In this document: piece after piece, positions 32,135-40,706 of the stretch | Numbering within the stretch: the first letter of the stretch is position 1 | How the letters are laid out: each line of letters starts with the position of its first letter | Source: Oscillospiraceae bacterium | GTDB taxonomy: Bacteria; Bacillota; Clostridia; Oscillospirales; Oscillospiraceae | Assembly: GCA_902779945.1 (NCBI GenBank) | Contig: CACZDN010000027.1 | Location: 26,478-90,477, forward strand | Length of the DNA stretch: 64,000 bases | Direction: 5' to 3' | Translations under genes and position numbers: made by a program | Notes under the pieces: model-generated | Told to the model about the DNA's origin: nothing | The model's database searches: none | What the model saw: the letters and a program-made list of their open reading frames with translations, nothing else

Positions 32135-33064
32135 TCACAGCTTTGGCAGAAGGTCCCGGCGCTTTTGCAGGATGGCCTGTTTCTCTTCCACTTCGTGCTT
32201 GAGGGCCTTCATCTCATCGCTTGCGGTATCCTCCCGATACAGCAGCTCGATCAGCGCCTCCTGCTTTTCGATGATCGTGTTCTTGACCCTGGCCGTCGGC
32301 TCAAGATTCGCTGTGAGCTCCTCCTTCATCTCAGCGGCGTGCCGCTCAGCCTCCATGCGAAGCCGCTCGGTCTCCGCTTTGATGGCTTCCATCCTTGCGG
32401 TAATGCGTTCCGTTTTATAGATGACCTCCGGATAAGCCTCCGCAAAGCGGCGGTGGAAGAAGGATCGGTCGCGCAGCAGCAGACGGACCTCTTTGTTGAT
32501 CGCCTCGGTATCGTCGGCTTTGCTGTTCTCGACGCCGGTTTTTACCAGCTTCAGCACGAAGTGGGACATTCCATAGTCCGCGGCAAAGATACATGACAGA
32601 ACAATTGCCAGGATCTCCCGCAGGCGAAGGCTCATGTGCCCGAAAAGCCGGAAGAGCAGCGGATTGAACAGCTCCACAATCAAAACGCCGCCCAGGCCGA
32701 AGAGAATCAGGTTCCCGATCCATACCCGGCCGTGAAGGTTCATCGGCTTTCGGCTGTAATCCCACCAGCGGGCATGGAAGCGTTTCTCAAGGACAAAGCT
32801 CGTCATATACTCGACGATGCCGCAAAGGATGAAAGATACAACGAATGTTGTCCCGACCGAGGATTCCAATGGGGCAAGTCCGTCGACGGCGACGGTGATC
32901 AACGCCGCACCGGAGCCATAGATCGGCAGCCAGGGTCCGGTCAGGAAGCCGCGGTTAATGAAGCGATGGAACTCGAAATACTTCAATGTGACCTCGATAC
33001 ACCAGCCGAGAAAGGCGTACGCGAAGAACAGCAATATGAGATGAATCAGGTTTTCCGACGTCAT
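32135..33064 (-). CDS. Putative ABC transporter permease family membrane protein (CmpB-like)
   Basis: 309 aa. FFAYAFLGWCIEVTLKYFEF, RGFLTGPWLPIYGSGA and EYMTSFVLEKRFHARWWDYS mark the family often labelled putative ABC transporter permease. Four to five membrane segments occupy ~1-165. A long charged coiled-coil (~200-309) follows. It has no ATPase partner here, and transport function is unproven for the family. Confidence 0.82.
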   Translation of the reverse strand: MTSENLIHLILLFFAYAFLGWCIEVTLKYFEFHRFINRGFLTGPWLPIYGSGAALITVAVDGLAPLESSVGTTFVVSFILCGIVEYMTSFVLEKRFHARWWDYSRKPMNLHGRVWIGNLILFGLGGVLIVELFNPLLFRLFGHMSLRLREILAIVLSCIFAADYGMSHFVLKLVKTGVENSKADDTEAINKEVRLLLRDRSFFHRRFAEAYPEVIYKTERITARMEAIKAETERLRMEAERHAAEMKEELTANLEPTARVKNTIIEKQEALIELLYREDTASDEMKALKHEVEEKQAILQKRRDLLPKL

Positions 33065-33128
33065 GATCTGATCTCCCCGGCAGTCAGGTTTTTTCTTTTT
33101 TCCGCTGCTGTTTCGGTGCTTCGATTTT

Positions 33129-33683
33129 TTATGGTGCTGCCCTCTCTTTCAGGTAATCCCGCAGGACCGCGAGACCGGGCTTCGGAACGCAGAAGCGCTC
33201 ACGGTCGGTCTGTATCTCGTCCCAAACCTCATTCAGGTCAAACCATCGCACTTCAGAGACTTCGCTCTCCTGGAGCTTCAACTCCCCGATCGCTCCGTCA
33301 TAAACATATACGTTTGCAAATTCATTGTCACGGAACATGCGCCCGTGAAACTCTTTCTCGTACCGGAGTCTGAATGTCCCCGCAAAGCACAGCTGTTCAG
33401 GCTCCGCTCTGATCCCCAGTTCCTCCTCCAGCTCACGGATCGCTGACGGCAGCGGTTCGTCTCCGGCAGGGATATGGCCGGCTGAGGAGGTATCAAACAT
33501 GCCGGGGAACGAATCCTTCTCCTCGCTCCGCTTTTGCAGAAGAATGTCATATCCGGTGTTTGAAGGGCGAACGATCCATACATGGCTTGTGCGGTGAGGG
33601 ATGCCCTTTTGATGCGCTTCCTCCCGGGAAACCGTTTTCCCTGTCGGGAGGCCGTTTTCATCTACGATATCAAAATACTCCAT
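33129..33683 (-). CDS. Nudix hydrolase (IDI-like subgroup)
   Basis: 184 aa from ATG 33683 after GAGGGGGG. MEYFDIVDENGLPTGKTVSR and KGIPHRTSHVWIV resemble the IDI-like Nudix group. The Nudix box AGHIPAGDEPLPSAIRELEE has Asp where the first conserved Glu is usual, while REL-EE-LG is kept. It likely cleaves a nucleoside diphosphate derivative. The open frame to 33761 lacks a ribosome site. Confidence 0.88.
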   Translation of the reverse strand: MEYFDIVDENGLPTGKTVSREEAHQKGIPHRTSHVWIVRPSNTGYDILLQKRSEEKDSFPGMFDTSSAGHIPAGDEPLPSAIRELEEELGIRAEPEQLCFAGTFRLRYEKEFHGRMFRDNEFANVYVYDGAIGELKLQESEVSEVRWFDLNEVWDEIQTDRERFCVPKPGLAVLRDYLKERAAP

Positions 33684-33929
33684 CGTCTGCCCCCCTCGTT
33701 CTGCAAGCATTGAGACGATCCGCATCATCTCAGATTCTCCCTCATTTTCCCGTTCTGCCAATTCTGGCGGTTGCTGCGCTTCTCACATCGCAGCTTCGCC
33801 ACACTCCGCCGACTTCCTCGTTTTCCATCTTTATCCGCTTCTAATATAGTATCATTTCATGCTGTGCGCAAGCTGAAAAAGCAAAAACCTGTTGCGAATC
33901 CGTCTCCCGTACCGTGTAAGAAAACGATT

Positions 33930-34089
33930 AAGGCAATACCGCATAATTCGGCAAGAGCAGATCCTGAGAAAAATTGGGTTCTGATGAAGATTTTTTTGCG
34001 GGAATACTTTGTGTATTGCAAGAAAAAGGCTCAAAATCAGAGCGCAATCTTCCGGGAGACGCCGACGGCGGATTGTGCGGTGTTGCCTT
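33930..34089 (+). repeat. MITE-like repeat, copy 7
   Basis: AAGGCAATACCGCATAAT to TGCGGTGTTGCCTT with TA on both sides. The central hairpin is ATAC-TTTGT-GTAT. The right end overlaps the stop codon of the NTF2-like gene. Confidence 0.92.
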
Positions 34090-34456
34090 AGTATGTGGAA
34101 GCGCGGGAGCTGCTGAGCTTCCAGCGCCCTTCTTCTTTTCTCAGGCTAAAGTCTCCCCGCAGACGCCAGCAGTGCTTCCCGCCGCCGTAAACGGCGGCCA
34201 GCACCCGGCTCTTGCCGATCATGCTTGCCCGATCGCCGGTCACTGTGACCTCGATGCTGTCATGCTCTGCCGCGTAGTAACGGAAGGTACCGTCCAGCAG
34301 GCCCTTCAAAAACGTCTCGGCAGACTGCTTCACGCCGGTCATGTGCTGCAGCGTATAGTCCTCCGTCATCATGCCGCGCAGGCCGTCCGCGTCCTTCGCG
34401 ATCATGCAGCGCCAGTATTCCCGGTACAGGCTGCGGATCATTTCCTCGTCATCCAT
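34088..34456 (-). CDS. NTF2-like (SnoaL/DUF4440-type) protein
   Basis: 122 aa from ATG 34456 after AAGGAATAAA. DEEMIRSLYREYWRCMIAKD, then ADGLRGMMTEDYTLQHMTG, is the start of the NTF2 cone, and RWKLSSSRAS its final strand. The MITE ends at the stop codon, so the protein is nearly or fully intact. Often a small-molecule binding fold; no catalytic role can be read. It starts just after the acetyltransferase remnant. Confidence 0.8.
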   Translation of the reverse strand: MDDEEMIRSLYREYWRCMIAKDADGLRGMMTEDYTLQHMTGVKQSAETFLKGLLDGTFRYYAAEHDSIEVTVTGDRASMIGKSRVLAAVYGGGKHCWRLRGDFSLRKEEGRWKLSSSRASTY

Positions 34457-34457
34457 T

Positions 34458-35044
34458 TTATTCCTTCTGCTCCGCCGGGTCAAGCATACGGATCACTTTT
34501 GCCGGGACGCCGCCCACGACGGCATAGTCCGGCACGTCCTTCGTGACCACCGCGCCTGCCGCAACGACCGCATAGGCCCCGATCGTGACGCCGGGACAGA
34601 TCGTGACGTTCATGCCGAGCCACGCGTTCTTCTTGACCAGTACTTTTCCGTAGGTGTAACGGGTGTGCCGCTCGTTCATGTCATGGTTGATCGTGGCGAT
34701 CCGCAGTCCCGGCGCGGCCATGGAGCCGTCCTCGAACTCGATCCCGCCGGAGAGGCCGAGAGAATGGCGGAGTGATTGATGAAAACGCCCTTTCCGAACT
34801 TGACCCGGTTCCCGAAATCGCAGAGAAAAGGGGTGAGGATCCGCACGTCGTCCAGCTTCCGCCCGAACAGCTCTTCCAGATAGCCCACACAGGCGGGATC
34901 GTCGGGCATCGTGGCGTTTGCCCTGGCGCAGAGTGTTCTGGCGCGCATCATTTCCTCCACGGCCTCCCGGAAATAGGGCTCCCGGGTATCCGTCGGCCAG
35001 CCCCGGTCCATCAGCTCGTACACATAGCCTTTTTCATAGTCCAT
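34458..35044 (-). pseudogene. Maltose/galactoside O-acetyltransferase (frameshifted)
   Basis: The 5' frame (34760-35044) reads MDYEKGYVYELMDRGWPTDT through VRILTPFLCDFGNRVKFGKG, typical of Maa/LacA. The 3' frame (34458-34755) continues with GMNVTICPGVTIGAYAVVAA, then GAVVTKDVPDYAVVGGVPAK, the hexapeptide left-handed helix. The shift lies near 34750-34760 (NHSAILSAS | GGIEFEDG). Joined, they make a full ~195-residue enzyme. It is either a recent frameshift or an assembly error. Confidence 0.85.
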
Positions 35045-35055
35045 CTGTTTTCACC

Positions 35056-35577
35056 TCACAGCAATCCGTTTGCAGACAGCCAGCGCCTGACGGCTTCTTT
35101 GGAATTCGCCGCGCTGCTGCCCGTGATGGGCAGTCCGCTCTTCACAATCGCGCCGGGACAAGTGCGCCTGATGTCCCGCTCGCTGCCGCCCATACCGCTG
35201 CCCTCGTTGGTGCAGAGCGGCAAAATGGTTTTGCCGGAGAAATCGTAATGCTCCAGGAAGGTGAAGACGGCCATCGGCATGGTGCCCCAGTAGTTGGGGT
35301 AGGCCAGGACGACGGTATCATACCCGTCGATGGAATCCGGCAGGGAAACCAGCTCCGGCCTGGCCTTTGCGCGCAGATCCCTCTTGGCCTCCTCGATGCA
35401 GGTCATATACACCGGCGAGTAAGGGTTTTTCATCTCGATTTTGAAGCTGTCCGCCGGGAGCAGTTCCTTTATGATATTGCAGACGATCTCCGTGTTGCCG
35501 ACCTTCACATAGCGCATCGCGCCGCCGAAGTAGTTCTCATCCGCTCTGGAATAGTATGCGATCAAAGATTTAGACAT
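35056..35577 (-). CDS. Flavodoxin
   Basis: 173 aa. LIAYYSRADENYFGG replaces the usual TGNT loop, and LAYPNYWGTMPMAVFTFLEH and GKTILPLCTNEGSGMGGSER are the other flavin loops. It is divergent from the third lysR with a ~110-bp gap and followed by the acetyltransferase remnant. This makes a third independent LysR-flavodoxin pair in the window. Confidence 0.92.
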   Translation of the reverse strand: MSKSLIAYYSRADENYFGGAMRYVKVGNTEIVCNIIKELLPADSFKIEMKNPYSPVYMTCIEEAKRDLRAKARPELVSLPDSIDGYDTVVLAYPNYWGTMPMAVFTFLEHYDFSGKTILPLCTNEGSGMGGSERDIRRTCPGAIVKSGLPITGSSAANSKEAVRRWLSANGLL

Positions 35578-35623
35578 TGCCTGTTCCTCCTTTTTGTTCT
35601 GACTCCATTATACGCATCAACTA

Positions 35624-35658
35624 TTGCAATGTCTAATTGAAATGCTGTATAATCAATT
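35624..35658 (+). promoter_or_regulatory. Promoter and candidate operator of the third lysR
   Basis: TTGCAA (35624-35629), 18 bp, TATAAT (35648-35653). AATTGA (35635) and TCAATT (35653) form an inverted repeat with a 12-bp spacer across the -10. Confidence 0.6.
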
Positions 35659-35686
35659 GAATTCTTAAATAGCAGGGGGGCGCGCC

Positions 35687-36574
35687 ATGACCACGAAACA
35701 GATCGACTGTTGTATAGAGCTTGCCCATACCCTGAACTTCAGCCGGGCAGCGGAAAATATGTTCGTCAGCCAGCCGACCCTGACCTATCAGATCCGGCTG
35801 CTGGAAGAAGAGGTGGGCTTCCCGATCTTTGAACGCAGCGGAAAGGGTGCGGCGCTGACGCCTGCGGGAGCACAGTTCGTCTCCTTTTTGGCAGGCATGC
35901 GGGAAGAGCTGAAGCGCGCCATCGAGCAGGGACAGAATTTCAGCGCGACCTGCCGGGACAGCATCTCCATCGGCCTCATGGTCCGGCAGGCCGTTTACTT
36001 TCTCCCGGAGGCCATACGGCTGTTTTCGGAAACAAACGGCGACGTTCAGATCACGCCCGTATTTCGGTATGAAAACGGCGTCGAGTCCTTTCTGCGCAAC
36101 GAGGTCGATATCCTGTTCGCGCTGAAGGAGCAGACGAAGCAGATCCCCGGGATCGCCGTCCATGAGCTGTTTGAAAGCCGCATCTATCTGATCGCGGACA
36201 GGAACGATCCGCTCGCCGGAAAGAACATCATCCGGGAAGCGGATCTATACGGACGCACCCTGATGGTCGGCGGCGGTTCTCCTCCCGCACTGAAAGCGGT
36301 CCAGCACCGCTTGATCAATTCTGGGAAGATCCGGTATTTCAACAGCCCGGATCACGACACGACCCTTACGAATGTCGCCGCCGGAAGAGGCGTCTGTCTC
36401 GCCCCGGGTTTCCTCAATGACCACAGCGGCCAGTTTGCCTGGATCCCCTATGACTGCGAAGAGAGTTTTTCCTGCGTGCTGTGTACCCACAAAGCGGATA
36501 AGCGGCCAAGCGTGTCATCGTTTATCGACATTCTGAAGGGCCTGTATCGGGAGGCTGTGGCCTTTCCACTTTAA
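35687..36574 (+). CDS. LysR-family transcriptional regulator (third)
   Basis: 295 aa. KQIDCCIELAHTLNFSRAAE, then NMFVSQPTLTYQIRLLEEEV, is the LysR winged helix, and the effector domain follows. A GGGGGG tract precedes the ATG. It is divergent from flavodoxin 35056 and likely controls it. A MITE starts 6 bp after its stop. Confidence 0.92.
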   Translation: MTTKQIDCCIELAHTLNFSRAAENMFVSQPTLTYQIRLLEEEVGFPIFERSGKGAALTPAGAQFVSFLAGMREELKRAIEQGQNFSATCRDSISIGLMVRQAVYFLPEAIRLFSETNGDVQITPVFRYENGVESFLRNEVDILFALKEQTKQIPGIAVHELFESRIYLIADRNDPLAGKNIIREADLYGRTLMVGGGSPPALKAVQHRLINSGKIRYFNSPDHDTTLTNVAAGRGVCLAPGFLNDHSGQFAWIPYDCEESFSCVLCTHKADKRPSVSSFIDILKGLYREAVAFPL

Positions 36575-36579
36575 ACGCA

Positions 36580-36742
36580 AAGGCAACACCGCGCGATCCG
36601 CCACCGACGTCTCCCGGAAAAACTGTGTCCTGATTTTAAGCCTTTTCTTGCAATACACGAAGTATTCCTTCGGAAAACTGCCATCGTCAGAACCCAAATT
36701 TTTCTCAGGATTCGCTCTCGGCGAATTGTGCGGTGTTGCCCT
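36580..36742 (-). repeat. MITE-like repeat, copy 8
   Basis: AAGGCAACACCGCGCGAT to AATTGTGCGGTGTTGCCCT. It has no TA pair at the ends (GCA / TGA). It supplies the last residues and stop of the DUF5655-like gene. Confidence 0.9.
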
Positions 36743-37142
36743 GATCGGCAGGCCGCCGTTTTGCTTCGGCAAATTCATAGGACGCCCGTATCCAGGCCCT
36801 TATTTCCCCGTCGAGCTCGTCTGCCCTGCTCAGGACGAAATGGTGTGTCCAGCGGCCCGGATAAGGCTCGCACTTGACCGCCACGCGCCGAGAATCCAGC
36901 GGCTCAGGCAGTCCGAGCGTCAGAGTCAGCCAGCCCTCGGGCAGCTCAGTCTTGGGCCTGACTCTCGTGAAGGACACGCAGGCAAAGACATGGCTGTTAC
37001 AGAAGGTGATCTGCGTCTTCTGCACACGCTTGTTCACACGGGGAAAACTGCTGCAGAGTATATCTTCCAGTGCTTGATACAGCCCCAGTGCCTCTTTGTG
37101 CCCGGCAAAAAACAGCAGGGTATCGTCGTCCGGCACTCTCAT
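36705..37142 (-). CDS. DUF5655-like protein with MITE-derived C-terminus
   Basis: 145 aa from ATG 37142 (MRVPDDDTLLFFAGHKEALG), coupled to the upstream DUF1801 gene by ATGA. VNKRVQKTQITFCNSHVFAC, then VSFTRV, fits the DUF5655 fold that often accompanies DUF1801. About 13 residues after EAKRRPAD come from the repeat at 36580-36742. Function unknown. Confidence 0.7.
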   Translation of the reverse strand: MRVPDDDTLLFFAGHKEALGLYQALEDILCSSFPRVNKRVQKTQITFCNSHVFACVSFTRVRPKTELPEGWLTLTLGLPEPLDSRRVAVKCEPYPGRWTHHFVLSRADELDGEIRAWIRASYEFAEAKRRPADQGNTAQFAESES

Positions 37143-37474
37143 CTTCTGTTCGTCTCCCAACACCACCGGGCGATCTCGGCGATCAGCTCCAGAGGCAGCC
37201 CACGGTCGTTGGGGAGTCGGATTGCGCCCTTGCTCGTCTTGTATTCCGTCAGCCGTGGCGCAAAAAACGCCACCGCCTCCGAGCCGGGATACAGCCCGAT
37301 GTGGTTTTTCGCCGGGGAGAAGTGAATGATGTTATGGTCCTTCCAGAAGGTGGGCATGCCCCAGGACAGACGCTCCTCCGCCTCGGGGATCACGGCACGG
37401 ATTGTGTCATAGATCGCGTTCAGCCGCGGCCGGATGCTCTCGTCCTGGCAGTCAATGAATTCCCGAATGGTCAT
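37139..37474 (-). CDS. DUF1801 / YdhG-like protein
   Basis: 111 aa. MTIREFIDCQDESIRPRLNA, then AERLSWGMPTFWKDHNIIHF, SPAKNHIGLYPG and KGAIRLPNDRGLPLELI match DUF1801, whose members include proteins called iron chaperones. It forms a two-gene unit with the DUF5655-like gene. Confidence 0.87.
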   Translation of the reverse strand: MTIREFIDCQDESIRPRLNAIYDTIRAVIPEAEERLSWGMPTFWKDHNIIHFSPAKNHIGLYPGSEAVAFFAPRLTEYKTSKGAIRLPNDRGLPLELIAEIARWCWETNRR

Positions 37475-37583
37475 GGTGTATCTCTCCGTTCACTATCAAA
37501 TGCGCAAATACGGTGTCCGGAAAAGGGAATTTGCGTCAAAAGGTGTCTGGCAGGATATATTTGTCCTGCTTTTTCTTATATCT

Positions 37584-37746
37584 AAGGCAACACCGCATAA
37601 TTCGGCTAGAGCGAATCCAGAGAAAATTCGGGTTCTGATGAAGGCATTTTTTTGCAGGAATACTTTGTGTATTTCAAGAAAAAGTGACAAAATCAGAGCG
37701 CGATTTTTCCAGGAGGCGCCGAAGGCGGATTGTGCGGTGTTGCCTT
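37584..37746 (+). repeat. MITE-like repeat, copy 9
   Basis: Full-length copy with perfect AAGGCAACACCGCA/TGCGGTGTTGCCTT ends and TA on both sides. ATAC subfamily. Confidence 0.93.
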
Positions 37747-37751
37747 AAGCT

Positions 37752-38125
37752 GCTCCCATGTAATGGCACTGATCTGCCTCTTATACTATTCCCTGCTAGA
37801 AAGCTGACTTGGCATTTCGAGCAGAAATTGCGCCAGACAAGGCAGCTTTCGCAGAGCATAATGGAGATATATGGTCAAGAAAGCTAACGCAGTATGGCAT
37901 AATTCCTGCCGGAAGGACTGTCAGATTCCTATTAGGGCAACACCGCATAATTCGGCAAGAGCAGATCCTGAGAAAATTTGGGTTCTGATAAAGGCACTTT
38001 TTCGCAGATGTACTTTGTGTACCTCAAGAACAAGAAAAAGTGACGAAATCAGGACACATATTTTCCAGGAGATGCCGCAGGCGGATTATGCGGTATTGCC
38101 TTAGGGGATAGTATTACATGGGAGC
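37752..38125. repeat. Region bounded by 13-bp inverted repeats that contains a MITE
   Basis: GCTCCCATGTAAT (37752-37764) is repeated in inverse at 38113-38125 (ATTACATGGGAGC). Between them are ~170 bp of non-coding sequence and the MITE at 37934. Removing the MITE leaves ~200 bp, the size of another mobile hairpin element. Confidence 0.5.
37934..38102 (+). repeat. MITE-like repeat, copy 10 (GTAC subfamily)
   Basis: AGGGCAACACCGCATAAT to TTATGCGGTATTGCCTT, TA on both sides. It carries a 6-bp duplication (AAGAAC) after the central hairpin. Confidence 0.92.
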
Positions 38126-38132
38126 AATTCTA

Positions 38133-38513
38133 TCATTCCATATCTGAGCCGTATTTTTTCATGTGCGCCTTTATCGCTGCGAAAGATGTATCGCTGATAT
38201 AATGCTCGATCCGACAGGCGTCATCTGCCGCAGTTTTCTCGTCTACGCCAAGTTTCATGAGAAGCCTGGTAAAAATGACATGCCGTTCATAGATACTCCT
38301 GGCCTTTTCCTCGCCTGTTTCTGTCAGCTTGATATAGCCGGAATCATCTATCCGAACAAATCCTTCTTTTTTCAGCAAACTGACAGCCCGGCTGACAGAT
38401 GGTTTGGAGTAGCCCATGTATTCGCCGACGTCTATTCCGCGAACACACGATGACTTTTTTGAAAGAATATAGATCGTCTCGAGGTACATTTCCCCGGATT
38501 CCTGCATGGCCAT
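38133..38513 (-). CDS. DtxR/MntR-family metal-dependent regulator
   Basis: 126 aa. GEMYLETIYILSKKSSCVRG, then IDVGEYMGYSKPSVSRAVSL, is the DtxR winged helix. The dimerisation domain follows with ERHVIFTRLLMKLGV and CRIEHYISD, which has the His/Glu metal ligands. No SH3-like third domain, as in MntR. It is the last gene of the metal island and probably senses Fe(II) or Mn(II). Confidence 0.92.
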   Translation of the reverse strand: MAMQESGEMYLETIYILSKKSSCVRGIDVGEYMGYSKPSVSRAVSLLKKEGFVRIDDSGYIKLTETGEEKARSIYERHVIFTRLLMKLGVDEKTAADDACRIEHYISDTSFAAIKAHMKKYGSDME

Positions 38514-38624
38514 CTGATCAACCTCCCTTGATTTCTTGTATCAGCTTACCATAGGCCCCGGAAAAATGCAATGCTTTATCGACGATTATCCTTTGTCTCA
38601 TTCGCCGTCCCGGTTGTTTGCGTT

Positions 38625-40706
38625 TTATTCCGAGAGCAAATCGGTCAGGCAGTCCATGCTCAGAAGCAAAGTCGAGCTGTTGTGCAGCAGGGCTGAGGTG
38701 GCCGGAGGCAGAAGGCCGAGAGCGCCAAGGAAAATCAGCGCGCCGTTGAAGCTCATGACAAAACGGTAGTTTCGCCCGATGCGCTGCATTAGCTTCTCCG
38801 AAAGCCTGCGCAGCAGCACCAGCTCCCGCAGATCCTCCGCGGCGATCGTAATGTCCGCCACCTCGCGGGCGATGGTCGCGCCGCTGCCGATGGCGATGCC
38901 CACATCCGCGAGTGAGAGTGCCGGCGCGTCGTTGATCCCGTCGCCGATCATGACGACCGTGCGCCCCTGCGTCTGCTCCGCCTTGATGTAGGCCGCCTTG
39001 TCTTCGGGCAGAACCTCCGCGCGGTAATCGTCGATCTGAAGAGTCTTTGCGATGGCTGCCGCGGTATTTCGGCTGTCGCCGGTCAGCATGACAGCTTTCC
39101 CGATCCCGGCCTGATGCAGCTGTTCCACGATTTCCTCCGCCTCCGGGCGCAGGGGATCAAGGATACCGATGGCCGCGGACAGCACGCCGCCGATCGCCAG
39201 ATACAGCCAGGAGCAGCCGGGATCAAGTGCGTCAAAACGCTGCTGATCCTCCGGGCGTATTTTGGCCCCTTCGTCCTCAAAAACAAAGTGGCGGCTGCCG
39301 ATGACCGCCCGTTCGCCGCCAATTCTGGTGGCGATGCCGTGCGCGACCACATACTCCGGTTCGCTGTGCATCTCCCGGTGGTTAAGTCCCCGCTCCCGGG
39401 CAGCGCGTACAACGGCGTTGGCAACGGAATGGGGGAAATGCTCCTCCAGGCAGGCCGCGACGCGCAGCATCTCACGCTCGTCCTGCCCGTTGAATGCGAC
39501 AATCTGTGATACCGTCGGACAGGCGTGGGTCAGGGTTCCCGTCTTGTCAAAGATCACGGTGTCGGCCTGACTGAGCTTTTCGAGGAATTTGCCGCCCTTG
39601 ACCGTGATTTTATGCCTGCCCGCCTCGCGCATGGCGGAGAGGACGCTCAGCGGCATGGAGAGCTTCAGCGCGCAGGAGAAGTCCACCATCAGTACCGACA
39701 CGGCGCGCATTGTATTCCCGGTGAGCAGCCAGGTCAGCAGGCTTCCGCCCAGACACCAGGGCACAAGCTTGTCCGCCAGATTGTAGGCCCTGCTCTCAGC
39801 GCCGGATTTCAGGCGTTCCGACTCCTCGATCATGCGCACAATGCGGTCATAGCGGTTCTCGCCCAGCGAGCCGGTGACGCGCACGACGCAGTTGCCCTCC
39901 TCCACGACGCTGCCCGCGTAGACCGCCGAGCCGGGCCGTTTGGCAACAGGAACGGATTCCCCGGTGAGGGACGCCTGGTTGAGCATCACGTCCCCTTCTT
40001 CGAGTACGCCGTCCATCGGCAGCACATGTCCAGTGTGGACGATGATCCTGTCCCCGGTCTTTACCTCGTCCAGGGAAGCCATGACCTGTGAGCCGTCCTC
40101 TGTCCGCAGCCAGACCTGCTCCACCTGCAGGGACATGCTCTTCGCCAGATCGTCGACAGATTTCTTGTGCGTCCACTCGTCGAGCGTTTCGCCGAGACTC
40201 AGGAGGAAGCGCACGGAGCCCGCGGTCGGATGATCGCCTGTCAGCAGCGAAACGCCGATGGCCACACCGTCCAGCACGTCCACCGTCAGTCTGCCGCTCA
40301 GCAGGACTCTGCCCGCCCGCCAGATGCGCGGAACGGCCATGCAGGTCGTGATGACACGCCGCACCGGCATCGGGAGAAAGAGCTTTTTCAGATAGTGGCA
40401 CAGCACCCGGAAAACCAGCTTTTCCTTGTATTCCCGGTTGATCGCCCGGCTGTTCCGGCTGAGGACATGTACCTGCTCGGCGGCAAGCTCGTAGGAAAAG
40501 GCTGCAAGGCTCTGATAGAGCGCAGCGCGGTCGCCCCGGAAGACGATGATCACGCCGCAGACGCGCTCATGCACGGTCACATGCTCCACGCCCGGAAGGG
40601 CCGTCAGATACGCCTCCAGCAGATCCGCCTGCTCCATGCTCATAAAAGGCCGGACGGTGCGCAGGCGAACGCGCCCCGGGCTTTCGTGCAGAATCTGAAA
40701 TTTCAT
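38625..40706 (-). CDS. Heavy-metal P1B-type ATPase
   Basis: 693 aa. An HMA-like N-terminus lacks the CxxC pair. TGES (248-251), phosphorylation motif DKTGTLTH (~387) and GDGINDAP are intact. The membrane metal site reads DFSCALKLSMP (~342-352), not the CPC of Cu/Zn pumps, so the ion may be Mn or Fe. It starts at the stop of the DUF6110 gene, and the two are coupled. Export of excess metal is the likely role. Confidence 0.92.
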   Translation of the reverse strand: MKFQILHESPGRVRLRTVRPFMSMEQADLLEAYLTALPGVEHVTVHERVCGVIIVFRGDRAALYQSLAAFSYELAAEQVHVLSRNSRAINREYKEKLVFRVLCHYLKKLFLPMPVRRVITTCMAVPRIWRAGRVLLSGRLTVDVLDGVAIGVSLLTGDHPTAGSVRFLLSLGETLDEWTHKKSVDDLAKSMSLQVEQVWLRTEDGSQVMASLDEVKTGDRIIVHTGHVLPMDGVLEEGDVMLNQASLTGESVPVAKRPGSAVYAGSVVEEGNCVVRVTGSLGENRYDRIVRMIEESERLKSGAESRAYNLADKLVPWCLGGSLLTWLLTGNTMRAVSVLMVDFSCALKLSMPLSVLSAMREAGRHKITVKGGKFLEKLSQADTVIFDKTGTLTHACPTVSQIVAFNGQDEREMLRVAACLEEHFPHSVANAVVRAARERGLNHREMHSEPEYVVAHGIATRIGGERAVIGSRHFVFEDEGAKIRPEDQQRFDALDPGCSWLYLAIGGVLSAAIGILDPLRPEAEEIVEQLHQAGIGKAVMLTGDSRNTAAAIAKTLQIDDYRAEVLPEDKAAYIKAEQTQGRTVVMIGDGINDAPALSLADVGIAIGSGATIAREVADITIAAEDLRELVLLRRLSEKLMQRIGRNYRFVMSFNGALIFLGALGLLPPATSALLHNSSTLLLSMDCLTDLLSE

